Positions 8,947-18,692 of a stretch of DNA of 64,000 nt are shown piece after piece. The stretch is from Gammaproteobacteria bacterium. Lineage in GTDB: Bacteria; Pseudomonadota; Gammaproteobacteria; Ga0077536. Where the stretch lies: contig JAJFJQ010000057.1 of assembly GCA_021773835.1 (NCBI GenBank), forward strand, positions 186,001 to 250,000. Direction: 5' to 3'. The position numbers and the translations under genes are program-made. Under the pieces are notes generated by a model. That model made no database searches. It saw nothing but the letters and a program-made list of their open reading frames with translations, and was not told the DNA's origin. Positions within the stretch are counted from its first letter, which is position 1; each line of letters begins with the position of its first letter.

Positions 8947-9684
8947 ATGGCGCGCTATATTTTTGTAATTCTGTTGTGGTTACTTTTCTGTCGCGCAAAC
9001 GCCGCGCAAGAATCCTACGTCGCAACCTACAAACTGGTGATTGGACCGCTAACCGTAGGGAAGATGGTGCGGTCATTCGAAATTCAACCGAACGGGGCCT
9101 ATCAGTTCGAATCAAGGCTGCGCTCAACCGGACTAGCATCGCTAGTTCGTAGGGATGAACTTCTTGAATCCAGTGCTGGAATCTTCCGCCATGGAAAATT
9201 CTATCCCGACACCTACACCCATGTGCGCAAAAACAAGAAGAAACCGCTAAATGTCCATATGCGTTTCGATAGAGAAAACGCGAATGTTCATACTGTGGTA
9301 AATGGTACTCAATTGTCCTCCCCGCTTCTCGAGGACATGCTGGATAAACTCATCTATCAAGCCGCAATCATGCACGATTTGGTCACAGGGAGGTCCGAAT
9401 TAAGCTATCGGATCACAGATCGAGGTAAAGAAAAAAGCTACGATCCGGTCTTCGGCGAAAATACCGTAGTTAATACAAAGCTCGGTCGATTTAACACCGT
9501 TGAAATTATTCGTCGGCGATCGGGTGACAAGCGGCGGACAATATTTTGGTGCGCGCGAGATCTTGGGTACCTACCGATTAAGGTAAGCTACCGCGACAAA
9601 GATGGGACAGAAACACTCGCTTTGCTCACCAACTATCGTCGACTCGATAACCCGGACTCTCCTCAGTCGCAATCGGAACGTTGA
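8947..9684 (+). CDS. DUF3108 periplasmic protein
   Basis: The 245-residue protein has a cleavable signal peptide (MARYIFVILLWLLFCRANA) followed by one DUF3108 domain. The typical start YVATYKLVIGPLTVGKM is present and the typical end is DLGYLPIKVSYRDKDG. DUF3108 is a beta-rich periplasmic domain of unknown function that is widespread in Proteobacteria. It is divergent from hldE and convergent with the PrsT-like gene. Confidence 0.85.
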   Translation: MARYIFVILLWLLFCRANAAQESYVATYKLVIGPLTVGKMVRSFEIQPNGAYQFESRLRSTGLASLVRRDELLESSAGIFRHGKFYPDTYTHVRKNKKKPLNVHMRFDRENANVHTVVNGTQLSSPLLEDMLDKLIYQAAIMHDLVTGRSELSYRITDRGKEKSYDPVFGENTVVNTKLGRFNTVEIIRRRSGDKRRTIFWCARDLGYLPIKVSYRDKDGTETLALLTNYRRLDNPDSPQSQSER

Positions 9685-9706
9685 ACGCCATCGGTGTCGA
9701 ACTCGC

Positions 9707-12520
9707 CTATTGGCGCAACTCCTCAAGCAAGGTTACCGCCTGGGCGCGAGACGCAAACGCGTCCTCTTTTGACAATATGGTTTCTAATTCTCGAATTGCA
9801 CCCGTCTCGTCTCCTGATTTGGCCAGCGCACTGGCAAAATGGAAACGAATGTCGTCGTTCTTTGGAGCACCATCGAGCGCCTTGCTCAACAACTCAAAGG
9901 CCTGCTCAGTATTGCCTTTGCGCAGCATAATCCATCCATAGGTATCGGCGATCTCGGGTCGTGACGGTGCAGCTTCATAGGCTCGCCGGGCATACTCAAG
10001 CGCCCGGTCATCCCCGCCATCATCATAAATCCAAGCCAAATTATTCAACGCGATAATGTGGTTTGGCACCGTTTCGAGGACCTTCTCGTATTGCAAAACG
10101 GCCTCCGCTTGCCGACCGGCTGAAATATCTGCCATCGCCTTCGTGACGCGGACCGGGACATCATCGTCATGCTCTGCCAACCACTCGTCCAACATCTCAG
10201 TGTCCCCACCGTTTTGTTGATGCGCCGCATAAAGTTTTAGTAGCGATTGCGAATCGGCTTCTCGTTCGTGCGCCTTACGGTAAGCATCGAGCGCCTTGGG
10301 TATTTCCCGCTGGGCAAAGTTAATGTCCCCTTGCAGGGAATAGCCCGCAGCCTTATCTGGGCCGATCACGATAAGTTCATCTGCCAATTTCTGCGCCGCT
10401 GTGTAGTCGCTTTTTGTCAAATGCAAACGCGCCAACGCCACGCGTGCTTTTATCGCTTCGGGAAAACGCTGCAAATGGTCGACCAAGGTCGTCTTGAGCG
10501 CTTCTGCATCACCCGACTGGTTATAGGCTTGCGCCAGTAACTCCATCGCCTGTTCAGAACTTGGAAAGCGCTCAACGATGGCCTGTATTATCGGGACCGC
10601 CTCTTTCGGCTCGCCTGCGCTCATCTTGGCGATTGCAAATTCGAACTGGGCCGCGGGCGAATACGGTGCCAGCTCATAGGCCTCTTTTGCCATTGCAAGT
10701 GCTGCAGGCAGATCCTTCTTGCCTCTGTAGTAGCGAGCTAGGTGGATCCGAGGCTCCACCGCCTTCGGGTTATTCTCCCGCGCCTGCTCCCACAGTTTTA
10801 CCGCCTCGCTCTCCTTGCCGTCCTTCTGCAGCAAGGACGCAAGCGCCAGCAACGCTTGTGGTTGATTGGGCGCGCGATCGAGAATTAACTGCAGACGCTG
10901 GCGCGCAGCAGGGGTGTCCTGCTTCTTCATCGCCATCCGTGCAAGATTAAAATTCGCCGGATGAAAGTTGGGATCTTTTTTTAGTGCGGTTTCGAAATCT
11001 GCTACTGCTTTATCAGAAGCATCGAATATATCGTACAGATAACCACGTACGTTATATAAAACAGGAACGTCTGGCTGTTGCTCAATTAGTTCATTAGCGA
11101 TTTTTAGCGACTCTGCTTGATCTTTCTTGGAGGCATGGCCAAACGCCTGCAAAATTCCCGCAAGAAGAAAGCTGGGATCATCTTTACGAATCGCTTCAAG
11201 TTCTTTTAACGCCTCAGGCAACTTGCCGCTGCGCATCTTACTAAACGCCAACTGAGTGCGAATTGGAACGGACTCGGGCGCAAGCTCGTGCGCACGCTCG
11301 AGACTGCGAGTGCCATCTTCGAACTTGCCATGCTTCAAGTAGGCGGTCCCGAGGAGCGCCAAGATACTGGGGTCCGAGAGGTTCTCAATATCGACGTCTT
11401 TCATGTCGCCGATTCCAGTCTCCAATCGGCCATCAGCGAGTTGTACGGCAGAGAGCATTCGGCGATAGTCTGCGTTGTTCGGATCAATCTCCAACAACCG
11501 ATTGAGATATTTTTCCGCTTCACGGTGTTCGTTCATCTTGAAGTGCAATTGAGCCGCTTGACGTAAGCTATCGCGGTGGTTCGGGACTACCTGTAAAACT
11601 TGCCGCAGATACCGCAGCGCTTCGATACCTTGATCTTTTTGTGTGGCAATGACGGCTCGCAAATAGAGTGCCCTCGGATCCTCATTCGACGCCGCACCAA
11701 TAGCCGCCAAGTCCTCTAGCGCGCCGTCATTGTCTAGCATCGCTGTCCGGACCGCGGACCTTTGTAATAAAGCCAATGGATTATTTGGAACAATTTCCAG
11801 CGCCTTCGTGTACGCATCGCGGGCTTCTGCGTATTTTTTATCTTGTCGTTCCAAATCACCTTTCAAAATCCAGACTGCGAAATCATCCTGGGTAAGCTTT
11901 AACGCATCATCTACGAAACGCCGCGCTTGTTCCGTGTCACCTAGTTGAATCGCTGTTCTTACGGCTGCTCGACTTGCATCAACGTTGGTAGGATCCAGTT
12001 CCAATGCACGTTCGAACCCAACCTTTGCCTCGGCAAATCTCCCGGCATTAAAGTCAACCAAGCCCTGCAATGTCATCCATTCGGAATTCGATTCGTCGAT
12101 ATTAAGTGCGAGTTCGGTTGCGGCTTCGCCGACGTTTCCGCTTTCGATTAGTCCCCGAGTGATACCTCGGCTCAATTCGTCAGACGACAGCCCAAGTGTA
12201 CGAGCGCGTTTGAATTCCTTTAAAGCGGCTTCGGCGTTACTAGCCTTAAGGTAGGCCTTGCCCAATGTTAGTCGGGCCTCTGGGTTCTGTGGTGCGGCTT
12301 GGACGGCATTCTTAAGTTCGATTAAGGCCGTGGCGACATCTCCTGATTCGAGCAATGCGCGTCCCTTACTCAGCATTTCCTCAGGGTCCACCGCTTCACC
12401 GCAGGATAATAGGCAGACCAAACTAATTATGAAAATCCACAATCTGGGTGTGCCGGGTGGGCGCTTTTTGTAATAGCCATCGGCTTGATTAATCGTGTAG
12501 CAGAAATGATTTATGCTCAT
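9707..12520 (-). CDS. prsT: TPR-repeat lipoprotein, PrsT-like (PEP-CTERM system type)
   Basis: The 937-residue protein has a basic N-terminal region and a lipobox (LLSC, Cys40). About 20 consecutive tetratricopeptide repeats then run to the C-terminus. The opening after the lipobox (DPEEMLSKGRALLESGD) and the overall size match the PrsT family, the TPR lipoprotein of exosortase XrtA/PEP-CTERM exopolysaccharide systems. It probably acts as a scaffold at the outer membrane. No exosortase, PEP-CTERM target or polysaccharide gene is in the window, so the link to that system is by family only. A generic TPR lipoprotein is the alternative. Confidence 0.75.
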   Translation of the reverse strand: MSINHFCYTINQADGYYKKRPPGTPRLWIFIISLVCLLSCGEAVDPEEMLSKGRALLESGDVATALIELKNAVQAAPQNPEARLTLGKAYLKASNAEAALKEFKRARTLGLSSDELSRGITRGLIESGNVGEAATELALNIDESNSEWMTLQGLVDFNAGRFAEAKVGFERALELDPTNVDASRAAVRTAIQLGDTEQARRFVDDALKLTQDDFAVWILKGDLERQDKKYAEARDAYTKALEIVPNNPLALLQRSAVRTAMLDNDGALEDLAAIGAASNEDPRALYLRAVIATQKDQGIEALRYLRQVLQVVPNHRDSLRQAAQLHFKMNEHREAEKYLNRLLEIDPNNADYRRMLSAVQLADGRLETGIGDMKDVDIENLSDPSILALLGTAYLKHGKFEDGTRSLERAHELAPESVPIRTQLAFSKMRSGKLPEALKELEAIRKDDPSFLLAGILQAFGHASKKDQAESLKIANELIEQQPDVPVLYNVRGYLYDIFDASDKAVADFETALKKDPNFHPANFNLARMAMKKQDTPAARQRLQLILDRAPNQPQALLALASLLQKDGKESEAVKLWEQARENNPKAVEPRIHLARYYRGKKDLPAALAMAKEAYELAPYSPAAQFEFAIAKMSAGEPKEAVPIIQAIVERFPSSEQAMELLAQAYNQSGDAEALKTTLVDHLQRFPEAIKARVALARLHLTKSDYTAAQKLADELIVIGPDKAAGYSLQGDINFAQREIPKALDAYRKAHEREADSQSLLKLYAAHQQNGGDTEMLDEWLAEHDDDVPVRVTKAMADISAGRQAEAVLQYEKVLETVPNHIIALNNLAWIYDDGGDDRALEYARRAYEAAPSRPEIADTYGWIMLRKGNTEQAFELLSKALDGAPKNDDIRFHFASALAKSGDETGAIRELETILSKEDAFASRAQAVTLLEELRQ

Positions 12521-12608
12521 ACGTATCGCTCATTTAGATTTTCGGTTGACTGAAGTTTTTTTCGGCGGCCTGCATTCCGGGGTATGGTGGGCCAGGAGTC
12601 GCCACGCT

Positions 12609-13337
12609 CTAGCCTTTTGCTGGAATTAACATCTGAATCAATTCCTGGGCCGGAACATAGCCACCAATCTGGTCTCCGTCGTCGAGATAGACCGCAGGCG
12701 TTCCTCGAAGTCCCATCGCTTCACCCATCCGATAATGCTCCGTGACTGGATTTTCACAGGTCGATGGTTTTATCGTTTTCCCAGCCTTCGATGCGGTCAG
12801 TGCGTTTCGCCGATTGTCGGCGCACCATACCGAAACAGCCTTATCATACGATTCGCTACCGATACCGGAGCGCGGATACGCGAGATATCGAACGGCAATT
12901 CCAGCATCATTTAACTTGCCAACCTCCAAATGCATCTTACGACAATAGCCGCAGTCGATATCGGTATAGACATATAAGGTTCGGATGGCTTTACGGTTCT
13001 TCGGTGCAAATTCGATCATGTTTTCGACGCCCAATTCGGCGAATGCATCAACGCGCGCCTGGGCTCGACGGATCTTGGTCATATTTTCTAGCGAATCGAG
13101 GTCAAATACGTCGCCCTTGATGAGAAAACGGCCGTCCTCGCTGATATATAGAACTGACGGACCCAACATCACCTCATATAGGCCTGGAATCGGCCCGGGG
13201 GCCACGGTTGTGACTGGCGTACCTGGCAGCACTTTTTCGATTGTTTTCGCTAGGCGTGCGTTGAGTTCAACATCCGCGCGCACGCCTACTACGAAACACA
13301 GCAGGACGCACATTACAGCCATCTTGGCACCGGTCAT
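12609..13337 (-). CDS. dsbC: Periplasmic thiol:disulfide interchange protein DsbC
   Basis: DsbC isomerises wrong disulfides in periplasmic proteins. The 242-residue precursor has a signal peptide ending near VGVRA. Next comes the N-terminal dimerisation domain (to about residue 95) and a thioredoxin domain with the CGYC active site in YTDIDCGYCRKMH. A cis-Pro loop lies near RGTPAVYLDDG, and there is a second structural Cys pair. The ATG at 13337 is preceded by GAGGAA; an open frame to 13520 upstream has no similarity. XerD lies 3.4 kb away, whereas in Escherichia coli xerD and dsbC are adjacent. Confidence 0.93.
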   Translation of the reverse strand: MTGAKMAVMCVLLCFVVGVRADVELNARLAKTIEKVLPGTPVTTVAPGPIPGLYEVMLGPSVLYISEDGRFLIKGDVFDLDSLENMTKIRRAQARVDAFAELGVENMIEFAPKNRKAIRTLYVYTDIDCGYCRKMHLEVGKLNDAGIAVRYLAYPRSGIGSESYDKAVSVWCADNRRNALTASKAGKTIKPSTCENPVTEHYRMGEAMGLRGTPAVYLDDGDQIGGYVPAQELIQMLIPAKG

Positions 13338-13575
13338 ATCGATTTCCTCGGGAGATATCTGCGGACTTGGGTCAGCCGACGCCCATTGTAAAAGTATCCC
13401 GTTTACAACACCACGTTTGTTAACGACTTTTGACGCTCTCAAGAACAAGGTGTTCCATAAAACTGTAGCGGCAATATCGTGTGCCGCTATAATCGAGCGA
13501 CAGCATCGCCCCACGGTCAATTAGGCAAATAATGGCATCAATCGACGCTAATACCTGCAACATGGTTCACCAAAT

Positions 13576-14880
13576 ATGACAACGGTTGAGCCGGATATGC
13601 TTGAAGGACAGGCATTGGGCAAATACCAAGTCTTGAAATCCATTGGCAAGGGCAATATGGCGACCGTGTACCTCGGCCATGACCCATTTATCGATCGTCC
13701 AGTTGCGATCAAAGTCGCATTTGACGAATATGTTCAGTCGCTTGAAAGCGGAGCGCTGTATCGCCGGATGTTTTTCAATGAAGCGCAAGCGGCTGGCATG
13801 CTGAAGCATCCAAATGTTACGACCATATTCGATGCTGGAGTGGATCAACAACGCTACTACATTGTCATGGAGTATATCCACGGCGGTACAACCTTGGACA
13901 ATTACACGGAACCGGAGCATCTGCTTAGCATAAAAAGCATAACTGACGTTCTTTACCAATGTGCAATGGCACTAAACTACGCACATGGGAAAGGCGTGAT
14001 TCATCGAGATATTAAGCCGCGGAACATTTTGGTAACTGAAAACCTGGAGGCAAAAATCACGGACTTTGGCGTCGCCGTTGTACCGCATCTGCAGGAAGGC
14101 CAAGCGGCGGAACACGCGGGCTCTCCACTGTACATGGCCCCCGAGCAATTGCGCCTCGAGGAGCTAACGCATCAATGCGACTTGTTTGCATTGGGGGTCG
14201 TAGCCTATGAACTATTGACCGGCAAGCATCCATTCGCGGGTAGAAACATGGAGGCGATCCAGCATCGAATACAAGACACGCCGCCAACTCCAATAGATGA
14301 ATTACGCGCTGACATCCCGGACATCTATCAGCGAATCATTGACAAGGCGTTAGCCAAAAAGCCGGAACATCGATACAAATCTGGCGCCGATATGGCCGGT
14401 GATTTGTCACTGGTGTATGACTTTATTAGGGAAACCGATGACCAACCTGCACAACAGGAAAAATTTACCCGGGTGCAATGTCTAGAATTTTTCGCCGAAT
14501 TCTCCGATGCAGAATTGTGGGAGATCATAAACGCTGGTGATTGGATAACTGTAGAAACTGGGTTACCGATCATTCGCGAAGGCGAAGAAGACCCGTCATT
14601 CTATGTACTGGTCGATGGAGAGGTGTCGGTGTTCAAAAAGGACCGTAAAATTGTTGAACTAGGAAAAGGCGATTGCTTCGGTGAAATGGGGATACTGCCC
14701 GGGCGCCACCGAACGGCCACGATCCTAGCGGCGTCGGTGGTCACGGTACTAAGACTCCGCAGCTCTGTAATTGAACGTGCATCGATCAACTGCCAATTGC
14801 GATTTCAGCGTAAATTTCTTTTTACCCTAATCGAACGCCTCGAGTACGCGACCGATCGCATGGTTGATACGTCAACCTAG
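13576..14880 (+). CDS. Ser/Thr protein kinase fused to a cyclic-nucleotide-binding domain
   Basis: The N-terminal half is an intact Hanks-type kinase. It has the glycine loop GKGNMATVY, VAIK with the ATP lysine, HRDIKPRN (catalytic Asp145), DFG (Asp163) and an APE-like MAPEQL. The C-terminal third (about 310-425) is a cNMP-binding domain of the CRP type. Its phosphate-binding cassette FGEMGILPGRHRTA (from residue 368) keeps the Glu and Arg that contact cyclic nucleotide. There is no transmembrane segment, so it is cytoplasmic. The layout suggests a kinase gated by cAMP or cGMP. The GspE-like ATPase gene follows after 42 bases on the same strand and may share its transcript. Confidence 0.88.
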   Translation: MTTVEPDMLEGQALGKYQVLKSIGKGNMATVYLGHDPFIDRPVAIKVAFDEYVQSLESGALYRRMFFNEAQAAGMLKHPNVTTIFDAGVDQQRYYIVMEYIHGGTTLDNYTEPEHLLSIKSITDVLYQCAMALNYAHGKGVIHRDIKPRNILVTENLEAKITDFGVAVVPHLQEGQAAEHAGSPLYMAPEQLRLEELTHQCDLFALGVVAYELLTGKHPFAGRNMEAIQHRIQDTPPTPIDELRADIPDIYQRIIDKALAKKPEHRYKSGADMAGDLSLVYDFIRETDDQPAQQEKFTRVQCLEFFAEFSDAELWEIINAGDWITVETGLPIIREGEEDPSFYVLVDGEVSVFKKDRKIVELGKGDCFGEMGILPGRHRTATILAASVVTVLRLRSSVIERASINCQLRFQRKFLFTLIERLEYATDRMVDTST

Positions 14881-14922
14881 CCAACGACTTTAGTAGTAGC
14901 ATATTTCCGATACCCGAATCAC

Positions 14923-16722
14923 ATGACTACAGCTATAGAGCGCGACGTTCATCCAAGCCGCAACATCACTCTAGACGACGTCACACAATTACTCGTGCGG
15001 CGAAAGGCCATTTCCGCCGCCACAGCGGAGCAAGCGACAAAGTCAATCAACCCAGATGACGAGCGGCATCCGTTTATACAATTGGGTGATCTTGAGCTAC
15101 GCGATCCGTCGAACCGTAAGCAACGCCTCAGCGCAGAAACCATCACCCGTCTCGTTGCAGAAGCCTGCAACCTACCCTACTTCAGGATCGATCCGCTCAA
15201 AATTGATGTTGAAACGGTAACCAGCCTTGTCTCTCAAGCCTACGCGTCGCGCTTCCAATTCTTACCAGTGAAGGTTACCGACTCAAGCGTAACGATTGCG
15301 ACCGCGGAACCTTATATGCGGGATTGGGAGGAGGAGCTAGCCCCAGTTCTCAAACGAGAAATACGGAGAGTCCTCGCAAATCCTGTAGACGTCGCAAAGT
15401 TTCTCAAGGAATTTTATGGTGTGAGCCGCTCGCTCTTCGGTGCCGCTAACAAAACTGCGAACGAGAAAGGCATCGGACTTGGCGACTTTGAACAACTGAC
15501 GGAACTAGGCTCGGTTGGGGAACTTGACGCCAACGACCAGCATGTGGTCCATCTAGTCGACTGGTTGCTGCAATATGCCTTCGACCAGCGTGCCAGCGAT
15601 ATCCATATCGAGCCACGCCGGGAGCAAGGAAACGTCAGGTTTAGGATCGACGGTGTTCTCCATGTTGTACATCAGCTGGCACCGACGATCATGGCCGCAA
15701 TTACAAGTCGGCTTAAATCCCTTGGACGAATGGACGTGGCTGATAAAAGACGGCCGCAGGATGGTCGAATTAAAACCAAAACGCCCGCCGGACGCGAAGT
15801 CGAATTAAGATTATCTACGATGCCGATCACGTTTGGCGAAAAGCTGGTGCTACGCATCTTCGATCCGGACAAACTCACACAACCATTCAGCGAGCTTGGT
15901 TTCAGCCAACATGACGAGACGCTATGGGCTGACATGACAAGCCAACCGCATGGCGTGATTCTCGTCACAGGGCCGACCGGATCCGGGAAAACCACCACAC
16001 TGTATTCGGCGCTTAAGCAATTGGCGAGGCCCGAGATAAACGTCTGCACAATCGAAGATCCGATCGAAATGGTTGAACCCACGTTCAACCAAATGCAGGT
16101 ACAAACAGCGATAGAGCTCGACTTTGCGGCGGGTGTACGAACTCTGCTACGACAAGACCCGGACATCATCATGATTGGTGAAGTCCGTGATCGAGAAACC
16201 GCGGACGTGGCCGCGCAGGCAGCACTTACCGGGCATTTAGTGTTGTCGACGTTACATACAAACGACGCACCTTCTGCAATCACGCGACTAATGGATATTG
16301 GTGTTCCGAGTTATTTGATCAGCGCCACCTTGCTCGGTGTCGTAGCCCAGCGACTTGTGCGCACGCTGTGTGGGCACTGTAAGGCACCGGTAAAACTGAC
16401 TTCATCGGCCTGGAAATCGCTCGTTGGTCTACGACCGCTGGAAATTGAGACCAGTTTTCACGGTGCCGTTGGCTGCGACGAATGCCGCAAGACGGGTTTT
16501 AGAGGCCGCGAAGGGCTATATGAGATTTTGGTCGTCACGGAATCGCTGACCGAACTAATTCAACCCGATACGCCAGCGCTCACGCTTCGAAGGCATGCAC
16601 TGGTGCAAGGCATGCAACCCTTGCGTCGCGCCGGCGCATTGAAGGTTGCGTCCGGCACAACGACACTAGAAGAAGTGCTGAGTGTTAGCCCTGTCGCCAA
16701 TTTCGACGATGACCCATCCTAA
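14923..16722 (+). CDS. GspE/PilB-family secretion or pilus ATPase
   Basis: The 599-residue hexameric ATPase belongs to the type II secretion/type IV pilus family. Its N-terminal domain (to about 190) is of the GspE-N type. The core has Walker A GPTGSGKTTT (about 348-357), an Asp box in the segment CTIEDPIE, Walker B DPDIIMIGEVRD and the His box LSTLHTNDA. The tetracysteine zinc motif CGHC (about 482) with CDEC (about 518) is intact. No pilin or other secretion gene is nearby, so its machine is encoded elsewhere. Pairing with the upstream kinase suggests shared regulation, but this is inference. Confidence 0.9.
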   Translation: MTTAIERDVHPSRNITLDDVTQLLVRRKAISAATAEQATKSINPDDERHPFIQLGDLELRDPSNRKQRLSAETITRLVAEACNLPYFRIDPLKIDVETVTSLVSQAYASRFQFLPVKVTDSSVTIATAEPYMRDWEEELAPVLKREIRRVLANPVDVAKFLKEFYGVSRSLFGAANKTANEKGIGLGDFEQLTELGSVGELDANDQHVVHLVDWLLQYAFDQRASDIHIEPRREQGNVRFRIDGVLHVVHQLAPTIMAAITSRLKSLGRMDVADKRRPQDGRIKTKTPAGREVELRLSTMPITFGEKLVLRIFDPDKLTQPFSELGFSQHDETLWADMTSQPHGVILVTGPTGSGKTTTLYSALKQLARPEINVCTIEDPIEMVEPTFNQMQVQTAIELDFAAGVRTLLRQDPDIIMIGEVRDRETADVAAQAALTGHLVLSTLHTNDAPSAITRLMDIGVPSYLISATLLGVVAQRLVRTLCGHCKAPVKLTSSAWKSLVGLRPLEIETSFHGAVGCDECRKTGFRGREGLYEILVVTESLTELIQPDTPALTLRRHALVQGMQPLRRAGALKVASGTTTLEEVLSVSPVANFDDDPS

Positions 16723-16739
16723 AGGTCGTCTCAAACCCC

Positions 16740-17669
16740 TTATCCTCGCGGGTGATGGAGCGAATGCAGATCTTTCAGACGTTCGGCCGCAACATGCGTA
16801 TATATTTGAGTCGTAGAAATATCGCTGTGCCCAAGGAGCATTTGCACAACTCGCAGATCCGCTCCGTGATTCAATAGGTGAGTAGCAAATGCGTGTCTCA
16901 ACGTATGCGGGGACAATTCCAAAGAAACGTCTGCTTGACGTGCATATTTTTTTATCGCGTACCAAAATGCTTGGCGAGTCATCGCATTGCCCCGACTAGT
17001 CGGAAACATAGCATCGGTTATGCGCCCGCGAACAATGTTCGCGCGGGCCTCACTCAAATAGCGTTCGACCCAGGTCTGTGCAATCTCCCCGAACGGCACA
17101 AGACGCTCCTTGCTACCTTTTCCAACGACGCGCACAACCCCTTGGCGAAGATTGACTTCGGCGAGCGTCATATTCACCAATTCTGAAACGCGTAGGCCGG
17201 TCGCATACAAGACTTCAAGCATGGTTCGGTCCCGAAGCCCAAGCGCCGTTGCCGTGTTCGGCGCTGCTAGCAACATCTCAACGTCTCGCTCGCTGAGTGA
17301 TCTAGGCAGCTTTTGACCGATGCGTGGTGAATTGAGCCTTAGCGTTGGGTCGCTTGCGATAAGTCCTTCACGGACAAGATAACGAAAATAGCGCCGTAAC
17401 GCTGACAGCCGACGCGCAAGTGTGCGATGGGATTGAGTAACATTTTCGCTCAGATAGGCGAGCAAATCGTGGTCACGAGCGTCGGCGAGCTGCACGGCCG
17501 TTCTGGCCAAATACGCCTGCACCGCTTTGAGGTCCGATCGGTAAGCACTAACCGTATTTTCACTAAGTCCGAATTCGACCCAAAGGTGGTCGATAAATCG
17601 TTCGATATGAGAGTCGTCATTCACCGTAGTGCCGCAACACGGCAGGGCCACGATGTCTGCGGTTCGCAT
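16740..17669 (-). CDS. xerD: Site-specific tyrosine recombinase XerD
   Basis: XerD acts with XerC at the dif site to resolve chromosome dimers. The 309-residue protein has an N-terminal SAM-like core-binding domain and a catalytic domain. The catalytic residues are Arg in ATGLRVSEL, HTLRHAFATHL (His-x-x-Arg), LGHSDISTTQIY (His) and the nucleophilic Tyr in QIYTHV. The ATG at 17669 is preceded by CGGAAA; a GTG at 17624 would give 294 residues, closer to typical XerD. It is a housekeeping gene here, as no element ends or integron features flank it. Confidence 0.93.
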   Translation of the reverse strand: MRTADIVALPCCGTTVNDDSHIERFIDHLWVEFGLSENTVSAYRSDLKAVQAYLARTAVQLADARDHDLLAYLSENVTQSHRTLARRLSALRRYFRYLVREGLIASDPTLRLNSPRIGQKLPRSLSERDVEMLLAAPNTATALGLRDRTMLEVLYATGLRVSELVNMTLAEVNLRQGVVRVVGKGSKERLVPFGEIAQTWVERYLSEARANIVRGRITDAMFPTSRGNAMTRQAFWYAIKKYARQADVSLELSPHTLRHAFATHLLNHGADLRVVQMLLGHSDISTTQIYTHVAAERLKDLHSLHHPRG

Positions 17670-17744
17670 GCGTGTTTCCGATGAGAATCATTTGATGGTA
17701 CTTTATCCTGCCACCCAAGAATCCGCCATAAGGGGAATTTAATA

Positions 17745-18101
17745 ATGTTGGAGTCGTGGTTCAACGATAAAAATGAAGCAGCATCTGGCGGCATCGAGCG
17801 TACGCCCGAAGCACAATCGGAGGTCGATCGTGCGACCGAAAAACTAGCCCTGTACTACTATGAAACCTGCTGGTTCTGTGGGACTGTGCGCTCGACAATC
17901 GATCGGCTGAACCTCAACATAGAACTCCGCGACATCCACGGCAACGAGGGCCATCTAGATCGACTCATGCGTGAGGGCGGCTCGGGTACGGTCCCGTGCC
18001 TTTATATCGAACAAACTGACGGTCCCGGAGAGTGGCTTTATGAATCGAGGGACATTTCCAGTTATTTAGTGGACAGATTTGGCGAACAAAGCCCCGCGTG
18101 A
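17745..18101 (+). CDS. Glutaredoxin / GST N-terminal-domain-like protein
   Basis: The 118-residue protein is a single thioredoxin-fold domain. The stretch LALYYYETCWFCGTVR carries a CxxC redox pair (CWFC), and GGSGTVPCLYIE has the cis-Pro (TVP) loop. The final helix resembles the end of GST N-terminal domains (SRDISSYLVDRF). The first 30 residues are a charged extension. It is probably a small cytoplasmic thiol-redox or glutathione-dependent protein. The partner is unknown. It is divergent from xerD. Confidence 0.75.
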   Translation: MLESWFNDKNEAASGGIERTPEAQSEVDRATEKLALYYYETCWFCGTVRSTIDRLNLNIELRDIHGNEGHLDRLMREGGSGTVPCLYIEQTDGPGEWLYESRDISSYLVDRFGEQSPA

Positions 18102-18184
18102 TTTAGGCCGGCCAGCGAGACGCACAGCTCAGATTTCGCCTGTCTTGCCCTCAACAGCCAATCCGGCAAACCTTGCGATTCAAC

Positions 18185-18535
18185 TTAGCGCCGAATCTTT
18201 TCCTTGATCCGTGCTGCCTTACCACGCAGATCACGCATGTAATATAGCTTCGCTCGACGGACCGCCCCGCGGCGCTTTACCGCGATATCGGCAATTAAGG
18301 GACTATACGTCTGGAACACGCGTTCGACACCCTCGCCGTGTGATATTTTCCGAACCGTGAACGCGGAGTTCAGACCTCGGTTTCGTTTAGCGATGACAAC
18401 GCCCTCAAATGCTTGAAGACGCTCCCGCGTTCCCTCTTTGACTTTTACCTGCACAACGATGGTATCGCCCGGCGCAAATTCCGGCACCTCACGTTGCATT
18501 TGCTCCGCTTCCAACTCTTGAATGATATTTGACAT
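18185..18535 (-). CDS. rplS: 50S ribosomal protein L19
   Basis: L19 sits at the 30S-50S interface. The 116-residue protein has the family features [31 protein letters not shown] and a basic tail ending KIRR. The start at 18535 gives the expected length. It is the last gene of rpsP-rimM-trmD-rplS, 157 bases after trmD. Confidence 0.97.
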   Translation of the reverse strand: MSNIIQELEAEQMQREVPEFAPGDTIVVQVKVKEGTRERLQAFEGVVIAKRNRGLNSAFTVRKISHGEGVERVFQTYSPLIADIAVKRRGAVRRAKLYYMRDLRGKAARIKEKIRR

Positions 18536-18692
18536 GATGCTCTTCCAGCCGTGAGGGCGTTTCCCAAGGCGCGCGATTGTACAACATTTATCGATGTCGG
18601 ATCTCCGACTATTTTTGGGCGAGCGTAGCCGGCCATGAAATTGCTCGCTTTGACCCAGATTGCCCCGAATATTCGACGGTACCGTGATCGCT

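Noticed and set aside
16740-17669. Tyrosine recombinase as sign of an integrated element
   Set aside because: The protein is the housekeeping XerD type. There are no attachment repeats, tRNA target, or phage genes around it.
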